This document shows, piece by piece, positions 7,388 through 16,560 of a DNA stretch of 43,235 nucleotides. Source of the stretch: Prevotellaceae bacterium UBA1746 (GTDB taxonomy: Bacteria > Bacteroidota > Bacteroidia > Bacteroidales > Bacteroidaceae); contig DCHS01000027.1 in assembly GCA_002314875.1 (NCBI GenBank), positions 1-43,235 on the forward strand. The letters run 5' to 3'. Numbering within the stretch: the stretch's first letter is position 1; every line of letters starts with the position of its first letter. The translations under genes and the position numbers were made by a program. The notes beneath the pieces were generated by a model that searched no databases, was not told where the DNA came from, and saw only the letters and a program-made list of their open reading frames with translations.

Positions 7388-10213
7388 CTATTTAAGTTCA
7401 GGCTTAAGGAACTGGGCTGTATACCCTTTTCCAGCCTTTACGATCTCTTCAGGAGTTCCGGTGGCTACAACCAAACCACCACCTCGGCCACCTTCAGGAC
7501 CCATATCAATTATATAGTCTGCCACTTTGATAACATCAAGATTATGCTCGATGACAATAACCGTATTGCCCTTTTCCACCAAGCGTTGAAGAACACCGAG
7601 GAGAATACGGATATCTTCGAAATGGAGACCAGTTGTCGGCTCATCTAATATATATATAGTACGGCCCGTGTCTTTCTTTGAAAGTTCCGTCGCCAGTTTT
7701 ACACGCTGGCTCTCACCGCCGGAAAGCGTCGTTGAAGACTGACCAAGTTTGATATAGCCAAGTCCTACGTCTTGCAGTGTCTTGATCTTATGCAAAATGT
7801 TAGGAACATTCTCAAAGAATTCAACAGCTTGGTTGATTGTCATATCAAGAACATCCGCAATACTCTTTCCCTTAAAACGGACTTCAAGGGTTTCACGATT
7901 GTACCGCTTACCATGGCAAGTCTCACAAGGAACATAGACATCCGGAAGGAAATTCATTTCAATCGTCTTGTAGCCATTACCCTTACAGGTCTCGCAGCGT
8001 CCACCTTTGACATTAAAAGAGAAGCGTCCAGGCTTATAGGCACGAATCTGTGCTTCCGGGAGATTGACATAGAGCGAACGGATATCAGAGAATACCCCCG
8101 TGTAAGTGGCAGGGTTGGAACGAGGGGTACGACCAATCGGACTCTGATCGACAGCTACTACCTTATCAACAAGGTCCATTCCATCGATAGAATCGTACTT
8201 TAAGGGCTCTTTGAGGGAACGGTAAAAATGCTGGCTAAGGATAGGGAGCAAAGTATCGTTGATAAGAGTAGACTTACCACTTCCTGAAACACCAGTAACA
8301 CAGACGAATGTACCCAAAGGGAAGGAAACGTCGACATTCTTCAAGTTGTTTCCACGACAACCATGAAGGGTCAGCATATTACCATTTCCCTTACGGCGTT
8401 CCGTCGGCACATCGATTTTCTGCTCGCCATTAAGATATTGAGAAGTCAGTGTCTGCTGCTTCAACATTTCTTCGGGAGTTCCCTGGAATACCACTTCACC
8501 ACCCTTTCGACCAGCACGCGGACCTATATCAACGATATAGTCTGCAGCCAGCATCATATCTTTATCGTGTTCAACGACTACAATCGTATTGCCCGTATCG
8601 CGTAGTTTTTTCAAACTATTGATCAGTCGGACATTATCGCGCTGATGCAAACCAATGGAAGGTTCATCGAGAATATAAAGCACATTGACCAACTGGGAGC
8701 CAATCTGCGTAGCCAAACGAATACGCTGACTCTCACCACCGGAAAGTGTCATAGTAGCGCGAGACAGACTCAGATAATCCAAACCAACATCCAATAGGAA
8801 ACTCAGTCTAGTCCTGATTTCTTTCAAGATTTCTGTTGCAATCGCACGCTCCTTCGTTTCTAGTTTATCCTCGATTCCATCGAAGAATTCATACATCTCC
8901 GACAGATCCATATCACTGATTTCCGCAATGGTTTTGCCACCGAACCGATAGGAAAGCGCTTCGCGATTCAGACGAGCCCCATGGCAATGCGGACAAGTCG
9001 TTGTCGTTGAGAATTGTTCTGCCCACTTCTGAGCGGCTGTCGTCATTTCGGCATCCGCCATCTGCTGGATATATTTCACAAGCCCATCATAGGTAACATA
9101 ATAGTCCTCTGTGGTTTTTGCGACAGCGGCAGGGATATGAAGGCGATCACCAGAACCATTGAAAATCTCTGACATCGCTTCCTCGGGGATATCCTTAACG
9201 GGGGTATCCACATCGACGTCGTATTTCATCAGAACGGACTGTACTTCCCAGAAGATAAGAGCATTACGCCATTTCCCCAAAGGTTCCAAAGCTCCTTCAC
9301 GAATCGTCTTTTCAGGATCTGGACAGACCTTTTCGCGATCCATCACACTGACATAGCCCAAACCCTTACACTTCGGACAGGCACCCTGCGTAGAGTTAAA
9401 AGAGAAATTATTGGGAGCAGGCTCTCGATAGGCAATACCTGTAACGGGGCACATCAAACGGCGGCTGTAAAAACGGATGCTATTATCTTCGCCATCGAGA
9501 ATCAACATCAAGCCATCGCCATGATCAAGGGTCTTTCGTACAGATTGATGAAGGCGCTCTTCATCCTTTACCTGCACTTTGAGTTTATCAATGACAACTT
9601 CGATATCGTGATTCTTGTAACGATCGACTTTCATGCCACGCTCCACCATCAGCAGTTCACCATCCACACGAACATTCAGAAAGCCTTTCTTCAAGATGCT
9701 TTCAAAGAGTTCACGATAATGACCTTTACGGGATTGTACCAGGGGAGCCAGCAGATAAATGCGATGACCTTCATAGTCACGGAGGATCATCTCAATAATC
9801 TTGTCCTCCGTATATTTTACCATCTTTTCGCCACTGAGATAGGAATAGGCCGTACCTGCACGGGCAAAAAGAAGACGCAAGAAATCATAGACTTCCGTCA
9901 CTGTTCCTACCGTAGAACGAGGATTTTTGTTGGTGGTTTTCTGTTCTATGGAAATTACAGGAGACAAGCCGGTAATCTTATCTACATCCGGGCGCTCCAG
10001 ATTATCGAGGAAGTTTCGGGCATAAGCCGAGAAAGTCTCAATATAGCGACGCTGGCCTTCGGCATAGAGCGTGTCGAAAGCCAGAGAAGACTTACCACTT
10101 CCAGAAAGGCCAGTGATAACGGTCATAGCATGACGAGGCAGCGTGACATCAACATTTTTCAAGTTGTGGACTCGCGCTCCAAAGACTTCTATTTTTCCGC
10201 TGTTCTTTTTCAT
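7388..10213 (-). CDS. uvrA: Excinuclease ABC subunit A
   Basis: A 941-residue DNA-damage recognition ATPase of nucleotide excision repair. There are two ABC cassettes: Walker A GLSGSGKSS at residues 35-43 and GVSGSGKST in the C-terminal half, plus two signatures LSGGESQRIRLA and LSGGESQRVKLA. Two zinc modules with CxxC pairs are present (CPVTG...CPKCKG and CETCKG...CETCHG). Full length for the family. The protein dimerises and loads UvrB. It starts 4 bases from the stop of the upstream surface-protein gene, so the two are probably cotranscribed. No LexA-type box is evident. Confidence 0.98.
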   Translation of the reverse strand: MKKNSGKIEVFGARVHNLKNVDVTLPRHAMTVITGLSGSGKSSLAFDTLYAEGQRRYIETFSAYARNFLDNLERPDVDKITGLSPVISIEQKTTNKNPRSTVGTVTEVYDFLRLLFARAGTAYSYLSGEKMVKYTEDKIIEMILRDYEGHRIYLLAPLVQSRKGHYRELFESILKKGFLNVRVDGELLMVERGMKVDRYKNHDIEVVIDKLKVQVKDEERLHQSVRKTLDHGDGLMLILDGEDNSIRFYSRRLMCPVTGIAYREPAPNNFSFNSTQGACPKCKGLGYVSVMDREKVCPDPEKTIREGALEPLGKWRNALIFWEVQSVLMKYDVDVDTPVKDIPEEAMSEIFNGSGDRLHIPAAVAKTTEDYYVTYDGLVKYIQQMADAEMTTAAQKWAEQFSTTTTCPHCHGARLNREALSYRFGGKTIAEISDMDLSEMYEFFDGIEDKLETKERAIATEILKEIRTRLSFLLDVGLDYLSLSRATMTLSGGESQRIRLATQIGSQLVNVLYILDEPSIGLHQRDNVRLINSLKKLRDTGNTIVVVEHDKDMMLAADYIVDIGPRAGRKGGEVVFQGTPEEMLKQQTLTSQYLNGEQKIDVPTERRKGNGNMLTLHGCRGNNLKNVDVSFPLGTFVCVTGVSGSGKSTLINDTLLPILSQHFYRSLKEPLKYDSIDGMDLVDKVVAVDQSPIGRTPRSNPATYTGVFSDIRSLYVNLPEAQIRAYKPGRFSFNVKGGRCETCKGNGYKTIEMNFLPDVYVPCETCHGKRYNRETLEVRFKGKSIADVLDMTINQAVEFFENVPNILHKIKTLQDVGLGYIKLGQSSTTLSGGESQRVKLATELSKKDTGRTIYILDEPTTGLHFEDIRILLGVLQRLVEKGNTVIVIEHNLDVIKVADYIIDMGPEGGRGGGLVVATGTPEEIVKAGKGYTAQFLKPELK

Positions 10214-10217
10214 CTAA

Positions 10218-10958
10218 TTAATTAGTTCCTGTTGCTGTCTCGTTATATCCTCGAAGGATATTAATCGTTTTCTTGTAATTATACTTTAAGCCATCAGCAC
10301 CTTTTGCATTCAAAACAAGGTAATAGGCACCATCGGGAGCTGCGGCACCCCCATGGCCATTCATTGTACCATCCCAGCCATCAGCAGGGTCGGTCCATTC
10401 ATAGAGTTTCTTGCCCCATCTGTTGAAGACAGCAGCATGAAATTCCACAAGGCTTTCGTAGCCTTCCTTAACCTTGAAAACATCGTTGATGCCATCACCA
10501 TTCGGAGTGAAAGCATTGGGGATTTCCAACTTACTCTCCGCAATGTTCACAACAAAAGGCGAATCCATCTCATACTCCAAGGTATCTCTTCCCTGAACGA
10601 GAGAAACAATGACTTCGATATAAAATGTTCCACTCTCGACAAATCGAAAATATGTATTCTGATCAAAACGGGTAAGGAAAGGAGCATCATAGCCATCCTT
10701 GATAAAACGCCATTCATACAGCGGATAGTAGTCACCAAGATTGTCAACGGTCACTTCAAAACGCGCTTCGAATGGAGCTCCGCCGGAATAACTTGTCTCA
10801 TCGCTGACTTCCATGCCATCTTCATCCGTAAAGATCATTACGGGATTGATAGATGGGTAGTCATCATTCGTTCCATACACATGATGAACGGTAGCCAACA
10901 TGCACGCAGGAAGGAGTGCAAAGAGAAATAACAAAAGGAATATGCGTAGTTTTGTCAT
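10218..10958 (-). CDS. Secreted protein with type IX (type B) C-terminal sorting domain
   Basis: A 246-residue exported protein. I place the start at 10958 (MTKLRIFLLLFLFALLPA...). The reading frame stays open further upstream, but that extension would run antisense through tRNA-Leu and is an artefact. A signal peptide occupies about residues 1-22. The middle part (residues 30-150) looks like a PKD/immunoglobulin-type beta domain (DYYPLYEWRFIKDG). The C-terminal 85 residues carry the gliding-motility-associated/CHU_C type B sorting domain: IPNAFTPNGDGINDVFKV, FNRWGKKLYEW, WDGTMNG and PDGAYYLVL. The family is secreted by the type IX system and anchored or released at the cell surface. It is cotranscribed with uvrA; no functional link is apparent. 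A good promoter lies just upstream. Confidence 0.88.
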   Translation of the reverse strand: MTKLRIFLLLFLFALLPACMLATVHHVYGTNDDYPSINPVMIFTDEDGMEVSDETSYSGGAPFEARFEVTVDNLGDYYPLYEWRFIKDGYDAPFLTRFDQNTYFRFVESGTFYIEVIVSLVQGRDTLEYEMDSPFVVNIAESKLEIPNAFTPNGDGINDVFKVKEGYESLVEFHAAVFNRWGKKLYEWTDPADGWDGTMNGHGGAAAPDGAYYLVLNAKGADGLKYNYKKTINILRGYNETATGTN

Positions 10959-10979
10959 GTTATATTCAATTTCGAACTG

Positions 10980-11010
10980 CAAAAATACAACTTCATGCGC
11001 TAAAAACAAA
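10980..11010 (-). promoter_or_regulatory. Promoter for the T9SS-sorted protein/uvrA/POT operon
   Basis: On the minus strand TTTG (11010-11007), a 19-base spacer and TATTTTTG (10987-10980) match the Bacteroidota sigma-70-type consensus. The -7 box is 22 bases from the ATG at 10958. It is arranged back to back with the tRNA-Leu promoter. Confidence 0.75.
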
Positions 11011-11027
11011 AAATATAGGGATTTTTC

Positions 11028-11058
11028 TTTGTATTTTGCCATCAAATTGCTAATTTTG
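11028..11058 (+). promoter_or_regulatory. Promoter for tRNA-Leu
   Basis: TTTG at 11028-11031, a 19-base spacer and TAATTTTG at 11051-11058 give a full Bacteroidota promoter. The -7 box ends 13 bases before the first base of the mature tRNA. Confidence 0.8.
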
Positions 11059-11070
11059 CACCCGAAATAA

Positions 11071-11152
11071 GCGCTTGTGGCGAAATTGGTAGACGCGCCA
11101 GACTTAGGATCTGGTGTTTTGCGACGTGGGGGTTCGAGTCCCCCCAGGCGCA
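11071..11152 (+). tRNA. tRNA-Leu (TAG)
   Basis: Acceptor arms GCGCTTG (11071-11077) and CAGGCGC (11145-11151) pair. The anticodon arm CCAGA-CTTAGGA-TCTGG gives anticodon TAG for leucine. A long variable arm (TGTTTTGCGACG) marks a class II tRNA. The T-arm is GGGGG-TTCGAGT-CCCCC. The discriminator is A at 11152, and CCA is not encoded. Confidence 0.97.
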
Positions 11153-11159
11153 CATCTCC

Positions 11160-11213
11160 AACGAGGTAACTGCTGGTTTTACTACCCGTAGTTATCTCGT
11201 TTTACACTTTTTC
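11160..11213 (+). terminator. Terminator of tRNA-Leu
   Basis: AACGAGGTAACT (11160-11171) pairs with AGTTATCTCGTT (11190-11201) over 12 positions with one G-U pair. A T-rich tract (TTTACACTTTTTC) follows. It lies between tRNA-Leu and the U32 gene, so it may terminate or attenuate readthrough. Confidence 0.75.
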
Positions 11214-11251
11214 TATAAATAGGCTCTCATTCCTATCCAACGAAATCAATC

Positions 11252-12487
11252 ATGCAGTATGAAGTAATGGCTCCCGTAGGCTCTCGCGAGTCTTTTGCTG
11301 CCGCTCTTAAAGCGGGGGCCGATTCTATATATTTTGGCATTGAGGCGCTTAACATGCGCGCCCATTCCGCCAATCATTTCACCATCGCTGATTTAAAGGA
11401 GATGGCTGCAACTTGTAACGAACATGGCGTTAAGTCTTATCTGACGGTTAACACCATTATTTATGGTGAAGATCTCGATCAGATGCATACAATCTGCGAT
11501 GCTGCTAAGGAGGCTGGTATTTCCGCAGTGATTGCCGCCGATGTTGCAGTTCTCAGCTATTGTAAGAAAATCGGTCAGGAAATACACCTTTCCACCCAAC
11601 TTAACATTTCTAATGTTGAAGCATTGAAATTCTATGCTGGATATGCTGATGTGGCAGTATTGGCACGAGAGCTGAATCTTTCACAAGTGAAAGAAATTAC
11701 GGATGCCATCGAACGTGAAAACATCTGTGGCCCTTCTGGTGAAAAGATTCGCATCGAGATGTTCTGCCATGGTGCTCTCTGTATGGCAGTTAGCGGAAAG
11801 TGCTATCTCTCTCTGAATAACCTTGGACGTTCTGCTAATCGCGGCGAATGCATGCAGGTCTGCCGTCGAAGCTATACGGTCCGTGATCGTGAAACCGGCG
11901 TTGAACTTGATGTTGACAACAAATATATCATGTCACCGAAAGACCTCAAAACAATCGGTTTTATCGACAAAATGATGCGTGCTGGTGTCTCTGTCTTCAA
12001 GATTGAAGGTCGTGCCCGCAGCGCTGAATATGTTTACACCGTTGTTCGTTGCTATAAAGAAGCCATCCAGAGCGTACTTGACGGAACCTTCTCTGATGAA
12101 AAAATCGAAGATTGGAATCAGCGTCTCACCACCGTTTTTAATCGCGGATTCTGGGATGGCTATTACCAGGGCAAGACCCTCGGCGAATGGAGTGACCGAT
12201 ACGGAAGCAGCGCTACCGAGAAGAAGGTCTATATTGGAAAAGGCCAGAAATACTTCTCCAAACTCGGTGTTGCTGAATTCTATATTGAAGCCGGCGAATT
12301 CAATGAGGGAGATCGTCTGGTTATCATCGGCCCCACCACTGGCGCACTCTATGTCGAAGCCACAAGCATTCATGGTAACAACGGAGCTATCCCTACCGCA
12401 AAGAAAGGTATGTGCGTCGCTATCCCCGTTCCAGAAAAGATCCGTCCTTCTGACAAACTCTATAAACTCGTCCCGAACGAGTTCTAA
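11252..12487 (+). CDS. U32 family peptidase-like protein (TrhP/YegQ type)
   Basis: A 411-residue protein of the U32 family, with a TIM-barrel-like N-terminal domain (MAPVGSRESFAAALKAGADSIYFG). The U32 signature EMFCHGALCMAVSGKC carries Cys172, Cys176 and Cys184, and CMQVC adds Cys200 and Cys204. Together these are the cysteines that in well-studied relatives ligate an iron-sulfur cluster. A C-terminal beta-barrel domain (about residues 330-411) follows. Bacterial relatives such as TrhP are involved in prephenate-dependent hydroxylation of uridine 34 in tRNA, so despite the name it is likely a tRNA- or RNA-modification protein rather than a protease. It heads the long plus-strand run that also contains a dihydrouridine synthase. 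Confidence 0.88.
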   Translation: MQYEVMAPVGSRESFAAALKAGADSIYFGIEALNMRAHSANHFTIADLKEMAATCNEHGVKSYLTVNTIIYGEDLDQMHTICDAAKEAGISAVIAADVAVLSYCKKIGQEIHLSTQLNISNVEALKFYAGYADVAVLARELNLSQVKEITDAIERENICGPSGEKIRIEMFCHGALCMAVSGKCYLSLNNLGRSANRGECMQVCRRSYTVRDRETGVELDVDNKYIMSPKDLKTIGFIDKMMRAGVSVFKIEGRARSAEYVYTVVRCYKEAIQSVLDGTFSDEKIEDWNQRLTTVFNRGFWDGYYQGKTLGEWSDRYGSSATEKKVYIGKGQKYFSKLGVAEFYIEAGEFNEGDRLVIIGPTTGALYVEATSIHGNNGAIPTAKKGMCVAIPVPEKIRPSDKLYKLVPNEF

Positions 12488-12540
12488 CCTTTAATTTCCA
12501 CAGGGGATTCTATAACTCCCCTCTAAAACATTTCATTCCA

Positions 12541-13458
12541 TTGAAACGCGTAGCAACCATAGGCTTTTTTGATGGCGTACATCTTGGTCACCAATATCTT
12601 TGCCGACAACTGAAAGAGCTTGTCGGTGACAGAGACCGTGCCATTGCCATTACATTTTCCCAACATCCCCAACGAGTTCTTGGAAGAGCCGATGCACCGA
12701 AACTTCTGACGACAAACAACGAGAAGAAATACCTTTTAGAAAATCTTTGTGGCATTGACCATGTTGAATTTCTGGATTTCGACCGTCCCATGGCAAGTCT
12801 CACGGCAGAAGAATTCATGAATCACTATCTCCACGATACCTTTGGCATTACCCATCTTCTCGTTGGTTACGATCACCATTTTGGTCGTCCAAGATGGGGG
12901 GAAGATTTTGAGCAATACAAAGAATACGGTCAGGAACTGGGTATCGAGGTCATTTGCGCCAAGGAATTCCCCGAAAGAAAAGTTTCCTCTTCTCGTATCC
13001 GTCGTGCCATGGCTGCTGGAAATATGGAAGAGGCTAATTTATTGCTCGGATATACCTACAATATCAGTGGTACTGTTGAACAAGGTGAACAGGTAGGCCG
13101 CAAGTTGGGCTTCCCCACCGCTAACCTCCAAGTCAATGATCCATTGAAAATGCTTCCGGCTAATGGCGTTTATGTTTCAACTGTTCATATTGACGGCATT
13201 GATTTCCCCGCTGTGACGAACATTGGAAACAGGCCGACTTTGCACGAAGAAGGTGCGCTATCAATAGAATCTCATTTCCTAGAATCTCATTTTGAAAATC
13301 GCGCTATCTCCGATGATCTGTACGGGCACAACATGACATTATATCTGCACGCTCGTCTTCGCGAAGAAATAAAGTTTGAATCGTCAGAAGCTTTGCAATC
13401 CCAAATCCAACAGGATGTAAATTCAGCTATTGCTTATCATCGTCAAATCAAAGGCTGA
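12541..13458 (+). CDS. ribF: Bifunctional riboflavin kinase/FMN adenylyltransferase, TTG start
   Basis: A 305-residue enzyme that makes FMN and then FAD from riboflavin. The N-terminal nucleotidyltransferase domain has GFFDGVHLGH at residues 8-17 and the SSSRIR motif near residue 155. The C-terminal flavokinase domain has GRKLGFPTANL near residue 187 and NGVYVSTV, with TNIGNRPT. Length is normal. The only start that gives a full family N-terminus is TTG at 12541; there is no in-frame ATG upstream, and the next Met is at about residue 80. A weak hairpin AGGGGA/TCCCCT (12502-12522) precedes it. No FMN riboswitch is visible. Confidence 0.95.
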   Translation: MKRVATIGFFDGVHLGHQYLCRQLKELVGDRDRAIAITFSQHPQRVLGRADAPKLLTTNNEKKYLLENLCGIDHVEFLDFDRPMASLTAEEFMNHYLHDTFGITHLLVGYDHHFGRPRWGEDFEQYKEYGQELGIEVICAKEFPERKVSSSRIRRAMAAGNMEEANLLLGYTYNISGTVEQGEQVGRKLGFPTANLQVNDPLKMLPANGVYVSTVHIDGIDFPAVTNIGNRPTLHEEGALSIESHFLESHFENRAISDDLYGHNMTLYLHARLREEIKFESSEALQSQIQQDVNSAIAYHRQIKG

Positions 13459-13489
13459 TTGACCGATGGTCTTGCTTTGAAATACTTTT

Positions 13490-14269
13490 ATGTGGACAGC
13501 ATTTATCATCATCATACTATTCTTCCTGGCACAAGTGCTGGGAGGAATTTTTGCATATTCTTATGCCAATATCAATATGCTTTGTGGGGAAATTCCTTTC
13601 AACTTAGCAAGGCTCATACCTCCCTCTAGCATTGAGATTGGCATAGGTACATTAGTAGCGGAAACAATCCTGATTGTTGTGCTTTGGATGTGCCACTTGA
13701 CAGGGCCAACTCCACTTCGTTGCTATCGAAAAGGAATGCCTCGAAAATGGTTGCTGGCTATCATGGGCTTTGTTGTGCTGGCATTTGGCATTAATTTTCT
13801 GCTCACTCCTCTCAATCTTGAAGATTTCGATCAGACAGCAAATTTCGCCGAGATGAAAGAAAGCTGGCTCTGTCTCATCTTACTCTGCTTCGTTGGACCA
13901 ATGGCAGAAGAATTTACCTTCCGTGAAGGTATTCTGCGTTCACTGAAAAAAAACGGACTTAATCCGTGGATTGCCATTTTCACCAGTGCTTTTGCCTTCG
14001 GCATCATCCATGTTGACCCGATGCAAGTCATCCCCGCTATTGCACTTGGTATTGCTCTTGGTGTTCTTTACCACAAAACCGGTGACCTTCGCCTCTGCCT
14101 CATCGCCCATATTCTCAATAATACATTGGCGGTGTTAGAATTGGAAATCCCCCAAATCGACGACTTTCTCAATATGATGAGTGAGAATTATCTTTTCCTT
14201 CTTATCGCTGGTGGTTTCTTCTTCGTGGCAGGCGGTACGATGATGATCTTTAATTATTACAAGAAATAA
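13490..14269 (+). CDS. CPBP (CAAX/Abi-type) intramembrane metalloprotease-like protein
   Basis: A 259-residue membrane protein with about seven to eight spans. The three family motifs are present: EEFTFRE near residue 140 (EExxxR), FAFGIIH near residue 168 (FxxxH) and HILNN near residue 205 (HxxxN). The family is intramembrane glutamic-type endopeptidases related to the CAAX protease Rce1; natural substrates in bacteria are mostly unknown. The stop codon TAA is immediately followed by the ATG of the dihydrouridine synthase, indicating tight coupling. Confidence 0.87.
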   Translation: MWTAFIIIILFFLAQVLGGIFAYSYANINMLCGEIPFNLARLIPPSSIEIGIGTLVAETILIVVLWMCHLTGPTPLRCYRKGMPRKWLLAIMGFVVLAFGINFLLTPLNLEDFDQTANFAEMKESWLCLILLCFVGPMAEEFTFREGILRSLKKNGLNPWIAIFTSAFAFGIIHVDPMQVIPAIALGIALGVLYHKTGDLRLCLIAHILNNTLAVLELEIPQIDDFLNMMSENYLFLLIAGGFFFVAGGTMMIFNYYKK

Positions 14270-15295
14270 ATGAAAATTCGAAATATAGACCTTGGTGAAC
14301 GTCCCGTCCTCCTTGCCCCAATGGAGGATGTGACAGATATAGGTTTCCGTCTGCTTTGCCGCAGGATGGGAGCCTCAATGGTCTATTCTGAATTCGTCGC
14401 TGCTGATGCTTTGGTACGCAGCGTCAATAAGACTTTCCAAAAGCTGACGGTTTGTGATGAAGAGCGCCCCGTCGTTATTCAAACCTATGGACGTTTTCCC
14501 GAGGCTGTTGAAGACGCAGCGGATATCATCGTTGAAACAGCGCATCCTGATGTGCTGGATCTCAATTTTGGCTGCCCTGTTAAGCGCGTAGCAGGAAAAG
14601 GTGCTGGCGCGGGTATGCTCCAAACTCCTGATATTATGCTCGACATTATTCAGCGAGTTGTAAAAAGAGTCGGCAACAGGGTTCCCGTTACAGTAAAAAC
14701 CCGATTAGGTTGGGACGTACCTGGACTATACCTTCCTGATGCAAACGGAGGGAAAGGCACACCTTTCATCGTTGATCTGGCAGAACGTATCCAAGATGCG
14801 GGAGCAGAAGCCCTCACGATTCATGGACGTACAAGAAGCCAGATGTACACCGGTGAAGCAGATTGGACTTTGATTGGCGAAGTCAAGAAGAATCCCCGCA
14901 TGCACATTCCCATTATTGGCAATGGCGATATCACAAGTGGCGAAAAAGCAAAGGCTGCATTCGATAATTATGGAGTCGATGCTGTTATGGTAGGACGAGC
15001 TACTTTTGGCCGCCCTTGGATTTTCCGCGAAATCAGAGATGTCCTCGATGGCACAACAACTGATATGACAACAGACTGGAAACTGGATGTTTTGAAACAG
15101 CAGGTTCACGAATCGATTGCTCGAATTGACGAGTATCGCGGCATTCTTCATGTTCGTCGACATCTTGCTGCCAGTCCGATTTTCAAAGGTATCCCCAATT
15201 TCCGAGACACCCGCATTGCTATGCTGCAGGCAGAAACAGAAGAGCGTCTCTATGAGATTATGGAATCCTGCCGTCCTTTACTTTCCAATCAATGA
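14270..15295 (+). CDS. dusB: tRNA-dihydrouridine synthase (DusB-like)
   Basis: A 341-residue FMN enzyme that reduces uridines in the tRNA D-loop. The TIM barrel begins PVLLAPMEDVTDIGFR, and the signature LDLNFGCPVKRVAGKGAGAG contains the catalytic Cys102. TIHGRTRSQMYTG and IIGNGDI...VMVGRATFGRPW complete the FMN site. The C-terminal helical domain is present (about residues 255-341). Start is at 14270 directly after the previous stop; the end overlaps the next gene by four bases (ATGA). The Dus subgroup is by resemblance only. Confidence 0.93.
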   Translation: MKIRNIDLGERPVLLAPMEDVTDIGFRLLCRRMGASMVYSEFVAADALVRSVNKTFQKLTVCDEERPVVIQTYGRFPEAVEDAADIIVETAHPDVLDLNFGCPVKRVAGKGAGAGMLQTPDIMLDIIQRVVKRVGNRVPVTVKTRLGWDVPGLYLPDANGGKGTPFIVDLAERIQDAGAEALTIHGRTRSQMYTGEADWTLIGEVKKNPRMHIPIIGNGDITSGEKAKAAFDNYGVDAVMVGRATFGRPWIFREIRDVLDGTTTDMTTDWKLDVLKQQVHESIARIDEYRGILHVRRHLAASPIFKGIPNFRDTRIAMLQAETEERLYEIMESCRPLLSNQ

Positions 15296-16560
15296 GAATT
15301 CTGATCATCAACACCACAGCTCATACAGGTGGGGCCTCGATTGCTGCAGGTCGCCTGATGAATGCCCTCGTCGCTAATGGCCACGAGGTTAAACTGTTGG
15401 TACGTGATGATCAAAAACACATCAATCGTCTGCGTTTTGTTTGGGAACGTCTCGAGCTCTTTTATTTAAATGGATTCGACTATAAGCATGTCTTTGCTAT
15501 CGACCATGGAGGATGTGGTACAGATATTACGTCTCTTCCCGAGTTCGAATGGGCAGATGTGATTCATCTCCATTGGATTAACCAGGCAATGATGGGGTTG
15601 AAAGATCTGGAACGATTGTTGACTCGTTGCAAAGAAACAGGAAAACGCGTTGCATGGACTATGCACGATTTGTGGCCCGCTTCCAGCATTTGCCATCTTA
15701 CAGGAGACTGCACAAAGTGGATGACGGGTTGTGGTGATTGTCCCCAACTTCGCAAAAACGCTTTGACAACTATCTTGCCCTGTTGCGGTCGAGGGAAAAA
15801 AGATCTTTCTGCTCGTATCTTCCGCAAGAAGGCTCAGATTTACGCTATCGACAAGATTCGTTTCGTAGCTTGTAGCCAATACCTTTCAGAATCTGCCCAA
15901 AAAGCACCGCTTCTAAAAGGACATACCGTAACGAGCATTGCGAATCCGTTAGATACAGAGTTTTTCTCTCCTGTCGAAACCATTGAACAGCGAAATGAAC
16001 TCCGCCGCCAGTTAGAGTTACCGCTCAAAAAGAGACTGATTCTTTTCGTTGCCTTTAATATCAACGATAACAACAAGGGCTTCCGTTTCGTAGAAGCCGC
16101 AGTGAGTCGTCTCATTCAAAGGAATCCCGATCTTCGACAAAAGATTGCCGTCGTTCCTGTCGGAAAGAATGCCTCACAATACATAGACCGCTTTACTTGC
16201 GAAGTCTGCCCCTTTGAATACGTTGGAGAAATCGAAAAAATGCGAAACATCTACCGCGCTTCCGATTTACTCGTCATTTCTTCAATGATGGAAAATCTTC
16301 CGAATACTATCGTAGAGGCAAAAGCCTGTGGCCTTCCAGTTGTGGCAACTGAAGTCGGTGGTATTCCGCAGATGATTCGCCATAAGATCGATGGCTATCT
16401 TGCCCATCCCCAAGATAGCGACGATATCGCTGAAGGTCTGCAATTTGTCATCAATCACCCTGAACCCTCAACCCTTTCTGCTGCAGCAAGAGCCGATGCC
16501 GTTGATACCTATTCGGAAGCCAGCGTAGCCAGAAAGTATTTAGAACTATATAACTCATGA
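15292..16560 (+). CDS. GT4-type glycosyltransferase
   Basis: A 422-residue cytosolic or membrane-associated glycosyltransferase with GT-B fold. The N-terminus INTTAHTGGASIAAGRLMNAL is typical of acceptor-binding domains. A cysteine-rich insert CHLTGDCTKWMTGCGDCPQL (about residues 138-157) after TMHDLWP is characteristic of a Bacteroidota-rich GT4 subgroup. The C-terminal GT4 donor site is MENLPNTIVEAKACGLPVV. It probably acts in surface polysaccharide assembly; donor and acceptor are unknown. It overlaps dusB and the next glycosyltransferase by four bases each. Confidence 0.88.
   Translation: MRILIINTTAHTGGASIAAGRLMNALVANGHEVKLLVRDDQKHINRLRFVWERLELFYLNGFDYKHVFAIDHGGCGTDITSLPEFEWADVIHLHWINQAMMGLKDLERLLTRCKETGKRVAWTMHDLWPASSICHLTGDCTKWMTGCGDCPQLRKNALTTILPCCGRGKKDLSARIFRKKAQIYAIDKIRFVACSQYLSESAQKAPLLKGHTVTSIANPLDTEFFSPVETIEQRNELRRQLELPLKKRLILFVAFNINDNNKGFRFVEAAVSRLIQRNPDLRQKIAVVPVGKNASQYIDRFTCEVCPFEYVGEIEKMRNIYRASDLLVISSMMENLPNTIVEAKACGLPVVATEVGGIPQMIRHKIDGYLAHPQDSDDIAEGLQFVINHPEPSTLSAAARADAVDTYSEASVARKYLELYNS

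Noticed and set aside
9521..10225. A 234-residue plus-strand frame antisense to uvrA
   Set aside because: Shadow of the uvrA coding strand.
10959..11153. N-terminal extension of the T9SS-sorted protein frame up to 11153
   Set aside because: It reads antisense through tRNA-Leu and through the divergent promoters. The signal peptide starts at 10958.
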